Assembly (NCBI GenBank): GCA_028278625.1
Contig: JANQDY010000013.1
Span: 1 to 24,638, forward strand
Direction: 5' to 3'
DNA from: Thermodesulfobacteriota bacterium
GTDB lineage: Bacteria > Desulfobacterota > DSM-4660 > Desulfatiglandales > Desulfatiglandaceae
Length of the DNA: 24,638 nucleotides
Below the pieces are notes generated by a model. That model did not search any database, was not told the origin of the DNA, and saw only the letters and a list, made by a program, of their open reading frames with translations. A program made the translations under genes and the position numbers. The stretch's first letter is position 1, and every line of letters begins with the position of its first letter. This document shows, piece by piece, positions 8,691 to 15,845 of this stretch.

Positions 8691-9127
8691 TTCTCCCTCC
8701 TTTGATTGCGTCTCTTTCGGTATTCTCTCTTCAACTCCAGAAGTCTGCGGAATTTCTCGAATCCCAGGATCTTCCGAATATCCAGAAAATAGCTGAAACG
8801 CTCCGTGGCCAGTTTGGTTCTGGCCTTTTCCAACCGCAGGTGTTGCGCCATGGCCCTTTCAACGTCAAGGGTTTTTGCCTCCACAAGGATTTCAAGTTCA
8901 AACTGCTCGCTTTCGATGTCTTTTTTCAAATGGATGAATTTTCGGCTGTGCCGGTAGAAAGAATTCTCGAGTTCTTCAATCTGTTTCGGAGTCAAGTCCA
9001 ACTGACGTGTGACCACCGGCATTCGCCACCATTTGCCGGCAGGAGGAGGTTCCAGAGCCTGGACGGATTTGCCGACAAAAATCGAAATGAGTAGAACAAA
9101 TATGCATAACCTGATCTGGTTCAACAT
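8687..9127 (-). CDS. Spy/CpxP-like periplasmic protein (probable CnrX-type sensor)
   Basis: This protein of 146 residues has a signal peptide (about 1-24, ending VQA). A helical-hairpin domain of the Spy/CpxP/ZraP 'LTxxQ' kind follows: LDLTPKQIEELE at about 43-54, two long charged helices, and a basic tail (REYRKRRNQRREK). Family members bind unfolded proteins or metal ions in the periplasm. Candidate ligand residues are H60, H66 and H96. Standing directly after an ECF sigma factor and a membrane anti-sigma factor, it matches the position and fold of CnrX in the CnrYXH system, where the periplasmic protein senses Ni/Co and controls anti-sigma release. Metal sensing here is inferred, because the His spacing is not obviously that of CnrX. 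GAGGAG (9135-9140) lies 7 bases before the ATG. The start overlaps the anti-sigma gene by 7 bases. Confidence 0.75.
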   Translation of the reverse strand: MLNQIRLCIFVLLISIFVGKSVQALEPPPAGKWWRMPVVTRQLDLTPKQIEELENSFYRHSRKFIHLKKDIESEQFELEILVEAKTLDVERAMAQHLRLEKARTKLATERFSYFLDIRKILGFEKFRRLLELKREYRKRRNQRREK

Positions 9128-9681
9128 CGATTATCTCCTCTGCTGTCTGTATGCCCGGACGTCCTGTTTCTATGATCTTCCGTCTCATCCATTTGGGGAA
9201 CAATGAAGTCCGTGATATCGTCCGTTTCATTGGGAAAACCATCCGCAATCAGCTGTTGGTATTGAATGGGCATGGCATTCTCAACCAGACGGCCGATTTC
9301 ATCAAGCAGGACGTCCGCATTCGCCTCGGTTGGAACCGGTCGGATCTTGGGCACGGTATCTTTGAACTCCCCTCGCCAAAGGATAACCGCCATAAGAGAG
9401 GCGGCCAATCCAATACCCAGGGCCGGCTTAGACCACCGGCTCAAGGTCGTCAAAAAACCCTTTTTCCCTGTTTCAATACGGATCGGTTTTGGCATCACCG
9501 GAACATATTGCCTGGCTTTTTCACCCAGACCCATGAATTGTGATTCAATCCGTTTCAGTTCACCGCGGCACCGGGCGCACGACGCCAGATGGTTTTCGGC
9601 GTCAATTGTCGAGTTCTTTTCATCCACAACCGCAACCAGAAGCTCGTTTGTGTTCAAATGGTTTGTTCTGTCCCGTTTCAT
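9121..9681 (-). CDS. Membrane anti-sigma factor with zinc-finger (zf-HC2-like) domain
   Basis: This 186-residue protein has an N-terminal cytoplasmic domain carrying the H31-x3-C35-x2-C38 motif of zinc-binding anti-sigma factors. A single hydrophobic span (about 86-102, ALGIGLAASLMAVILW) and an acidic C-terminal domain of about 80 residues predicted to face the periplasm follow. Such proteins hold an ECF sigma factor inactive and release it when the periplasmic part is altered by a partner or by proteolysis. It overlaps the sigma gene by 4 bases (ATGA), which implies translational coupling, and only a poor ribosome binding site (GGAAAG) is visible. The following Spy-like gene overlaps its 3' end, so the three proteins are probably made in fixed ratio. 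The C-terminal domain is the expected docking point for the Spy-like protein; that is inference. Confidence 0.85.
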   Translation of the reverse strand: MKRDRTNHLNTNELLVAVVDEKNSTIDAENHLASCARCRGELKRIESQFMGLGEKARQYVPVMPKPIRIETGKKGFLTTLSRWSKPALGIGLAASLMAVILWRGEFKDTVPKIRPVPTEANADVLLDEIGRLVENAMPIQYQQLIADGFPNETDDITDFIVPQMDETEDHRNRTSGHTDSRGDNRC

Positions 9682-10280
9682 GTTCGGCCACTTTCCAGCA
9701 GTAGCGAGTTCTCGGGGTTTTCCCTTATTTTGGCAACCGCTCGATAGAGATGGGTTTTCACGGTGCTTTCGCTTTTCCGTAATACGATTGCGATTTCAGA
9801 AAGCTGCAGCTGATCAAAGAATCGCAGCATGAACACTTCTTTTTCCATGAATGACAGGGTGAGCGTCAGTTTTTTCACCTGTTCCCAGAATTCCTTTCTC
9901 TCAAGCCGGTCTTCCATGCCAGGGGTTTCGTCGGTAAGAGGCGCATCAGCGGAGCGGGAATCCGCATCATCCCATGTAAGCGGTATGAAAAGTGAGAGAA
10001 TCCTCTTTTTTCTCATGTAGTCCCTCACCTTATTCACGGCGATACGGTATATCCAATGCTTAAAGGAATCTGTTGATTCAAGTCTGCCGATCTTTTTCAT
10101 GGCCTGTAGGAAAACCTCCTGGGTTATGTCCTGGGCATCCATCTCAGAATGGATGCGAAAGAAGACCAGCCTGAAAATGTCTTGCTGAAAGAGGTTCACA
10201 AGGTTTTGAAAGGCATCGGGATCTCCCTTTGAAGCGCGTGTAACAGTGGATTCAAAGGCTGATAATTGTGCTTTCGGCAC
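9678..10280 (-). CDS. ECF-type RNA polymerase sigma factor
   Basis: This 200-residue protein has the two ECF regions. Sigma-2 is at about 25-95 (MDAQDITQEVFLQAM, FKHWIYRIAVNKVRDYMRKK). Sigma-4 is at about 130-185, with the helix-turn-helix LQLSEIAIVLRKSESTVKTHLYRAVAKI. The linker (DDADSRSADAPLTDETPG) is acidic and variable, as usual. It should direct transcription of its own operon and perhaps unlinked targets in response to an extracytoplasmic signal relayed by the adjacent anti-sigma factor. The start is GTG (complement at 10278-10280) with GGGAG (10288-10292) 7 bases upstream. It is the first gene of a four-gene overlapping operon running leftward. ECF operons often self-activate, but I could not identify a promoter with confidence in the 99 bases upstream. 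Confidence 0.92.
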   Translation of the reverse strand: MPKAQLSAFESTVTRASKGDPDAFQNLVNLFQQDIFRLVFFRIHSEMDAQDITQEVFLQAMKKIGRLESTDSFKHWIYRIAVNKVRDYMRKKRILSLFIPLTWDDADSRSADAPLTDETPGMEDRLERKEFWEQVKKLTLTLSFMEKEVFMLRFFDQLQLSEIAIVLRKSESTVKTHLYRAVAKIRENPENSLLLESGRT

Positions 10281-10379
10281 CTGGTTTCTCCCTGGAATTT
10301 CATGCCTGGTCTCGGGTTATTCTCATAGCACAGTTCATGGGAATTTTACATTTATTGGGGCTTCGTTTTCATCCAACGT

Positions 10380-10697
10380 TTAACGGCTTCGCCAGTTGTG
10401 CTTGAGACGATAGATTTGAGCGCTTGCCGCATTCTGTTTGTTTAAAATGATTCGTCTTTCATTCCAAGTGATGACCCCGTCCGAAAGTGCCCGGTTTCTC
10501 GTTCTTCTGATGTCACATTGTCCGGTGATCAAACGAGCGGTCTCACCGGCGGTCAATTCTCCTGATTGCAATCCCTGAACAATCCTTGATTCTTGTGAAA
10601 TCATGCGATTCACGATGCTTCCCGCAAAGGCGACATCGGTTGCGATGAAAGTCATCAAAACCATTATCGTGGTGATTATTGTTCTTTTCCTCATCAT
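10380..10697 (-). CDS. Small secreted helical protein with EF-hand-like loop
   Basis: The frame is open upstream to 10862, but the real start is the ATG at 10697 (or the adjacent ATG at 10694), because AAGGAG (10703-10708) lies 5 or 8 bases before it and a signal peptide begins there (MMRKRTIITTIMVLMTFIATDVAFA). The mature part, about 80 residues, is helical with RIVQGLQSGELTAGETARL and a loop-helix ALSDGVITWNERRI. The DGxITxxE pattern resembles half of an EF-hand, so calcium binding is possible but incomplete by sequence. It has a single Cys. Similar small secreted proteins with SGxLTxxE repeats are common in proteobacteria and have no agreed function. It lies 99 bases upstream of the ECF sigma gene on the same strand and may belong to its regulon or transcript. 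Confidence 0.65.
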   Translation of the reverse strand: MMRKRTIITTIMVLMTFIATDVAFAGSIVNRMISQESRIVQGLQSGELTAGETARLITGQCDIRRTRNRALSDGVITWNERRIILNKQNAASAQIYRLKHNWRSR

Positions 10698-11002
10698 GTC
10701 ATCTCCTTGTTTCGTTTTTGCGTATTTGAGGATATGGGCTGCGTGTTTTCTCTTAAAGACGGATGAACAATAACAAAAGTTTACAAAGCGATGTTTTTTT
10801 GCTGCCTTCTTTTGGATCATCCGGTGAAGCCGCAAGAGGAGACGAGGGCTGCAGGCTGGCATATCTGTTCCCGTATTTGGCCTATTAGACTTTTTGTTTT
10901 AAAATTGTTTAAAAACCGTTATAAATTAGATCAGAGACCCCCGAGAGAAACACCCGAATACCCCAAAAAGCCGAAGTTACCATTATCCAGCAGGTTTGAA
11001 TC
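10698..11002. other. Divergent promoter region between the ECF cluster and the sensor operon
   Basis: About 305 bases separate the leftward small-protein gene from the rightward sensor operon. The right half is markedly AT-rich (10889-10930) and holds a candidate rightward promoter. No coding frame with a ribosome binding site was found. The plus-strand frame 10791-11039 and the upstream extension of the minus-strand gene both look non-coding. Confidence 0.5.
10894..10924 (+). promoter_or_regulatory. Candidate sigma-70 promoter of the sensor operon
   Basis: TTGTTT (10894-10899) and TTATAA (10919-10924) are separated by 19 bases inside a strongly AT-rich tract about 80 bases before the first start codon. 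The spacing is slightly long, and other -35 choices are possible in this tract, so this marks the likely area and not exact boxes. Confidence 0.3.
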
Positions 11003-11200
11003 ATGGGAAAACCTTATCGTCTTCTGTTACACACCCTGATGTGGTTTTTGGCGCTTCTTCCGCCGGTATCAGCCTTCGGTCTTGACGAAGTCACACTTCA
11101 ACTTCTCTGGAAAAACCAGTTCGAATTCGCCGGCGACTATGTGGCCAAAGAGAAAGGCTTTTATCGTGATGAGAGCAAACGGATTCAGAACCATGGCTAG
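11003..11200 (+). pseudogene. 5' remnant of an NMT1/ThiY-type periplasmic binding protein
   Basis: The 65-residue frame begins with a signal peptide (about 1-25, ending VSAFG). It continues with the hallmark start of NMT1/THI5-like substrate-binding proteins: VTLQLLWKNQFEFAGDYVA then KEKGFYRD, where intact relatives read VTLQLKWxHQFQFAGYYxA. Homology ends right after GFYRD and a TAG follows 9 codons later, whereas intact domains continue for some 250 residues. A weak AGG (10992-10994) lies 8 bases before the ATG. Its end overlaps the ATG of the triple-SBP sensor by 8 bases. It could now work as a leader peptide that couples translation into the sensor gene, or as an exported peptide with no function. 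Confidence 0.7.
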
Positions 11201-14200
11201 CAAAAAGAAAGTAATTTTACTGATCTGTTTGTTGGGATCCTTGCTTGGCTTTACTCAATTGCCTGCTGCCCGAGAAACGGCCCCTGTCGACCTCACCCCT
11301 GAAGAAAAGCAGTGGCTACAGGCCCACGGGACCCTTGAAGTCACCGCCGCGAGCATGCCGCCTTATGCATTCACGGAGAACGGAAAGGTTCAAGGCTATA
11401 CCATAGGTCTCTTGGAAAAGATGGCGCGTCAAATCGGGGCTACCGTTGCGTTTACTTTAACGTCCATGAAAAAAACCCATCAGGCCATTAAGGATGGGCA
11501 AGCCCAGATTATTCTTAATCAGGGCTATACGAAACAAAAAGAGGAATACCTGAGTTTCAGCGGACCTTTTGTCATGATTAAATTTGCTATTTTTTCCAAA
11601 AAAGGCCGTATAGGGTTGAATGACCTGAAATCTCTTAAGGGTAAAACGGTAGCGGGCCCACCTGGGTATTTTCTGTTCGCGGTTCTCAAAAAGAAGTACC
11701 CCAATATTAAAACCATCCATTCAAAAAATCTGGCCGATGCCTTGCGAATGGTGTCAGACGATCAGGCTGATGCCGCCATCATGGAACAGAACTTGGGGCA
11801 ATACCTAATTGCCAAACACTTTTTCATGGACCTGCACATCAGCGGCTTTGCCAAGCCCTTTGGAGATGCAAAGCTGAGGGCCCACTATTGGGCAGTGGCC
11901 AAAGATTTCCCGGTATTGAAAACAATACTTGACAAGGCATTTAAATCCCTGAGTGTGGGCGAAAAACAAAGGCTTTGGGATCAGTGGTTCCAGCAGAGCG
12001 ACCCCCATGATGAAGTAACACCCGATGCAACACTAAAACTAGAGCTGACAAAAGAAGAAAAAGCCTGGCTCGCTTCCCACAAGAAGATCGTGGTCGGAGG
12101 GGAAACGGACTGGGCGCCCTTTGACTACGTTGACAAAGACGGGCGGTATGCGGGAATCGCCAACGACTATCTAAAGATTATCGGTGAAAAGCTGGGTGTG
12201 GAGTGGGAGATCATCACAGGCCCCACATGGAACGAACTCCTGGCCATGATCCGCCAGAAAGAGATTGATGTTCTTCCTGCCATTTACTTCGCCAAAGATC
12301 GCGAAGCCTATCTCTCTTTCACAAATCCTTACCTCAAGTTGACGGAATTTATCTTTTCCCGTAGCGATGCCAAAAACATTTCAGGGTTTGACGACTTAAA
12401 AGACAAAACCATCGTGGTGGTGAAAGGGTATACCATTGAAAACGAACTGCGCTCCAATTACCCGGAATACCATTTGATAACGGCCCCGACCATTCAGGAT
12501 GCGCTCAAGAAACTCATTACCGGCGAAGCGGATGCCTTTATCGGCGATGTGGTTTCCACCTATTACAATATTCATGAATTGTCCCTGGTCGGCGTCAAAG
12601 CCATCGCTCCGGTTCCTTTTCAAGGACCGGATGTCCATATGGCGACGCGCAAAGACTGGCCGATGTTGGTGAATCTGATCGATAAAGCCCTTAATGCAAT
12701 TCCGCAAAGTCAACATGCTGCCATAAAAGACCATTGGATTTCCTATGCGGAAAGAAAACTGGATGAAGCAACTCCCGAAATCCGATTAACGCCCCAAGAA
12801 CAGGCCTTTCTGAAAAAGTATCCTGTGATCCGCGTGCACAACGAAAAGGGTTGGGCCCCTTTCAACTATTTCGAATACGGATCTCCTAAGGGTCTTTCCA
12901 TCGATTACATGGACCTTTTGGCTGAACGCCTTGGAATACGGATCAAATACATCACCGGACCCAACTGGAATGCGTTTCTTCAAATGATCCGGAAAAAAGA
13001 CCTGGATGTCATGCTGAACATCGTTAAGACCGAAGACCGGGAAAAGTACATTTTGTATACGGAGCCTTATGCCAAAAACCCCAATACCATTGTTAGTACC
13101 AGGAAGAAGCCGTACGAGAACATCGAACAGCTTTTTGGCAAAACCGTGGCCTTTCCAAAAGGCTTTTTCTATGAGGAGGTTCTGACAAAATCATTTCCCG
13201 AAATCAAACGTTTGCCCGTTCTGGACACGCTGGCAAGCCTCAAAGCGGTGAGTTTGGGCAAGGCAGCTGCCGCCCTGGGTGAGCAAGCGGTGGTGCGCAA
13301 CCTCATCATAAAAAACATGCTCTCGGATCTGTATATTTCCGGGGAAGTAGAACTTGGAAATCCCGACCTTACCAACCTGCGTATCGGGATCCGTGATGAC
13401 TGGCCGTTGTTTCAAACGGCTCTCATGAAAGCCATGGCCCATGTTGCTCCAAGTGAAATGAACCAGCTTCGCCAGAAATGGTTGAGCGGCATTGAGGTTC
13501 AACCTGTCAAAACACTGGAAGCGGCGGAGGAGATGTCTTTAAAAAGCTTTCTTATCTACGGCTTGATCATCTTTCTGACCGTCTGCCTGTTATCATGGAT
13601 TCTCATCAGATCCATCAAGCGTGAGGATATTGCCATTAATTTCGGTTCATCCTGGTTCAGGGGCTTTGTGCTGGCAGGATTGAGCGTATTCGTGATCATC
13701 GTAGCGCTACTGGGGTGGTATACCCTTGAACGCCAAAAGAAATTGCATCTGAAGGATGTAGAGGGAAGCCTGAGGGGTATACTATCCATCACCCAGGACC
13801 GGCTCGACCTCTGGCTGGAGGAAAGACTGTCATACTTGGCACGTTTGGGGCGCGATCCCGCACTGGTGGCCATGACAAAAAACCTTCTGAAGGTTGATAC
13901 CCAAAAAGATATTCTGTTGAAATCCGAAGCGCTGCGAAAGATGAGAGCCTTTTTCAAAGAGAGCAAAGACATTTTCCCCAATATTGGATTTTTCATCATC
14001 AATCCGGAGCATGTGAGTATCGGTTCCATGCGGGACGCCAATATTGGCACGCCTAATCTCATTTCGGATCAACATCCGGAGCTTCTTAAAAGAGCATTTG
14101 AAGGGAAGGTGGGGTTTGTACCTCCCATCACATCGGATGTGTTTCTGGGGAATACGGCCCGGTCAGACAAGGGCAAAAAGCCGCCCACCATGTTTTTCAT

Positions 14201-15794
14201 TGGACCGGTCCAGGACGCTGACGGGCGGGTACTGGCAGTAATGACCCTGCGGGTGAACCCGTGGAAAGATTTTGCCCGAGCCATGAAAACCTTTGGAGAA
14301 GCGGAATCCCGTGAAATCTATGCCTTTGACCGCAACGGCGTCCTGCTGTCCATCAGCCGGTTTGAAGATCAACTTCGCCGGATCGGGCTGCTCAGTGAAG
14401 ACCTGAAGAGTGCCCTAAACATTGAAATTCGGGACCCGGGCGGCAATATGCTCCAAGGGTATCGACCCGAAAGGGACAGATCGCAACAGCCGCTGACCTA
14501 CATGGCTGCAGCCGTTCTTGGCTTGCGACAGAAAATGGAAAAGGCGGGAATTCACCAGGGACACTCGCCGGTGGTGTCAAACACCGTTGGGTACCGCGAC
14601 TACCGCGGCGTGCGCGTTTTCGGCGCATGGCTTTGGAACGAAGATCTGAATGTGGGGCTGGCGGTTGAGATTGACGTTAATGATGCCCTGGCCCAATATA
14701 ACCGGGTGCGAATCACGGTTTACGGCATTCTGGGTTTTACCCTGCTGCTCTCCGTGGGATCGGTTCTGCTGCTTTTGTTGCTGGGCGAACGCTCCAGCCG
14801 GGCACTCATTCGGGCAAGAGACGGATTGGAGGAAAAAGTAGCCGAGCGGACCTCTGAGTTAAAAGAAAACGAAGGGCGGCTGGCGGAAGCCGAAGAGCGC
14901 AGCCGTTTACTCCTTAACTCGGCCGGTGATGGCATCTTCGGCGTCGATACGGATGGAAAGACGAACTTCATCAATCCGGCCGCCACCCGCATGCTCGGTT
15001 TTTCCGAAGATGAATTGATCGGAAAGAACGTGCACGCCGTCATTCACCACTCACATGCCGACGGCTCACTTTATCCGGTTCAGAACTGCCCCATGTACAA
15101 AGCCTTTACGGAGGGCACATCCCACCATGTGGATAACGAAGTGCTGTGGCGAAAGGACGGCACCCATTTTCCCGTGGAATATGCCAGCACGCCCATGGAA
15201 AAGGATGGCAAACTGGTCGGTGCGGTGATCACATTTAAAGACATTACCGAGCGAAAGGCCGCGGAGGAAAGATTTACGGCCCTGCTTGAATCGGCGCCGG
15301 ACGCCATGGTGGTTTCCGATGAAACCGGCAGCATTGTTCTGGTCAATTCCCAGGCGGAAACGGTTTTCGGATATTCCAGGGAAGAACTGATCGGCAACAA
15401 TGTCGACATGCTGGTGCCCGAAGAGGTCCGTGAAGCACACCCGGACAAACGTGCCAGTTTCTATGCCGATCCAAAGCGGCTCTCCATGGGATTTCGGGGC
15501 AATTTTTTCGGGATTTCAAAGGATGGCCAAAAAATCCCTATCGATGTTGGTTTAAGCCCCATCGAAACGGAAGAGGGCCTCCTTGTGGTCGCCTCCATTC
15601 GGGATATTACCGAGAGAAGAGAGATGGAGGCGGCCCTTGCCAGTGAACGTGAACGACTGCAGGAAAAATTGGAAGAACTGACCCGCTTCAGGCGGCTTGC
15701 CATCGGCCGGGAGCACAGGATGATCGAGCTTAAAAAGGAGATCAACCGCCAGCTGACGGAAAAAGGCAACCCGGAGAAGTACAAGATTCACTGA
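11193..15794 (+). CDS. Membrane sensor with three tandem SBP_bac_3 domains, Cache-like domain and two PAS domains; no kinase
   Basis: I start this at the ATG at 11193 because a signal peptide begins there (MASKKKVILLICLLGSLLGF); the frame opens earlier at 11082, but that part overlaps the NMT1 remnant out of frame. The protein has 1533 residues. Domains in order: BvgS-like Venus-flytrap solute-binding domains at about 34-280, 285-525 and 532-770 (each opening with LTxxExxxL), membrane spans at 785-807 and 824-845, an extracytoplasmic Cache-like region (846-1173), a span at 1174-1198, a coiled coil, PAS domains at about 1233-1355 and 1357-1480, and a C-terminal coil (FRRLAIGREHRMIELKKEIN). No HisKA, HATPase, GGDEF or EAL follows. 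It probably binds amino acids or similar small solutes and passes the signal to a partner, most simply the hybrid kinase 51 bases downstream. No good ribosome binding site precedes the ATG, which suggests coupling to the overlapping remnant. Confidence 0.85.
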   Translation: MASKKKVILLICLLGSLLGFTQLPAARETAPVDLTPEEKQWLQAHGTLEVTAASMPPYAFTENGKVQGYTIGLLEKMARQIGATVAFTLTSMKKTHQAIKDGQAQIILNQGYTKQKEEYLSFSGPFVMIKFAIFSKKGRIGLNDLKSLKGKTVAGPPGYFLFAVLKKKYPNIKTIHSKNLADALRMVSDDQADAAIMEQNLGQYLIAKHFFMDLHISGFAKPFGDAKLRAHYWAVAKDFPVLKTILDKAFKSLSVGEKQRLWDQWFQQSDPHDEVTPDATLKLELTKEEKAWLASHKKIVVGGETDWAPFDYVDKDGRYAGIANDYLKIIGEKLGVEWEIITGPTWNELLAMIRQKEIDVLPAIYFAKDREAYLSFTNPYLKLTEFIFSRSDAKNISGFDDLKDKTIVVVKGYTIENELRSNYPEYHLITAPTIQDALKKLITGEADAFIGDVVSTYYNIHELSLVGVKAIAPVPFQGPDVHMATRKDWPMLVNLIDKALNAIPQSQHAAIKDHWISYAERKLDEATPEIRLTPQEQAFLKKYPVIRVHNEKGWAPFNYFEYGSPKGLSIDYMDLLAERLGIRIKYITGPNWNAFLQMIRKKDLDVMLNIVKTEDREKYILYTEPYAKNPNTIVSTRKKPYENIEQLFGKTVAFPKGFFYEEVLTKSFPEIKRLPVLDTLASLKAVSLGKAAAALGEQAVVRNLIIKNMLSDLYISGEVELGNPDLTNLRIGIRDDWPLFQTALMKAMAHVAPSEMNQLRQKWLSGIEVQPVKTLEAAEEMSLKSFLIYGLIIFLTVCLLSWILIRSIKREDIAINFGSSWFRGFVLAGLSVFVIIVALLGWYTLERQKKLHLKDVEGSLRGILSITQDRLDLWLEERLSYLARLGRDPALVAMTKNLLKVDTQKDILLKSEALRKMRAFFKESKDIFPNIGFFIINPEHVSIGSMRDANIGTPNLISDQHPELLKRAFEGKVGFVPPITSDVFLGNTARSDKGKKPPTMFFIGPVQDADGRVLAVMTLRVNPWKDFARAMKTFGEAESREIYAFDRNGVLLSISRFEDQLRRIGLLSEDLKSALNIEIRDPGGNMLQGYRPERDRSQQPLTYMAAAVLGLRQKMEKAGIHQGHSPVVSNTVGYRDYRGVRVFGAWLWNEDLNVGLAVEIDVNDALAQYNRVRITVYGILGFTLLLSVGSVLLLLLLGERSSRALIRARDGLEEKVAERTSELKENEGRLAEAEERSRLLLNSAGDGIFGVDTDGKTNFINPAATRMLGFSEDELIGKNVHAVIHHSHADGSLYPVQNCPMYKAFTEGTSHHVDNEVLWRKDGTHFPVEYASTPMEKDGKLVGAVITFKDITERKAAEERFTALLESAPDAMVVSDETGSIVLVNSQAETVFGYSREELIGNNVDMLVPEEVREAHPDKRASFYADPKRLSMGFRGNFFGISKDGQKIPIDVGLSPIETEEGLLVVASIRDITERREMEAALASERERLQEKLEELTRFRRLAIGREHRMIELKKEINRQLTEKGNPEKYKIH

Positions 15795-15845
15795 AAAGGA
15801 CAAGACTGCTGCGCCGTCAAGCATTGGTGCCCATAGGAGAGCATC

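Noticed and set aside
10698..10862. Upstream extension of the small secreted protein
   Set aside because: The extension is a basic, Cys/His-rich stretch with no family resemblance. The ribosome binding site and signal peptide both point to 10697/10694.
11082..11192. Upstream extension of the triple-SBP sensor to an earlier ATG
   Set aside because: The extra residues are the NMT1 remnant read out of frame, and a proper signal peptide starts at 11193.
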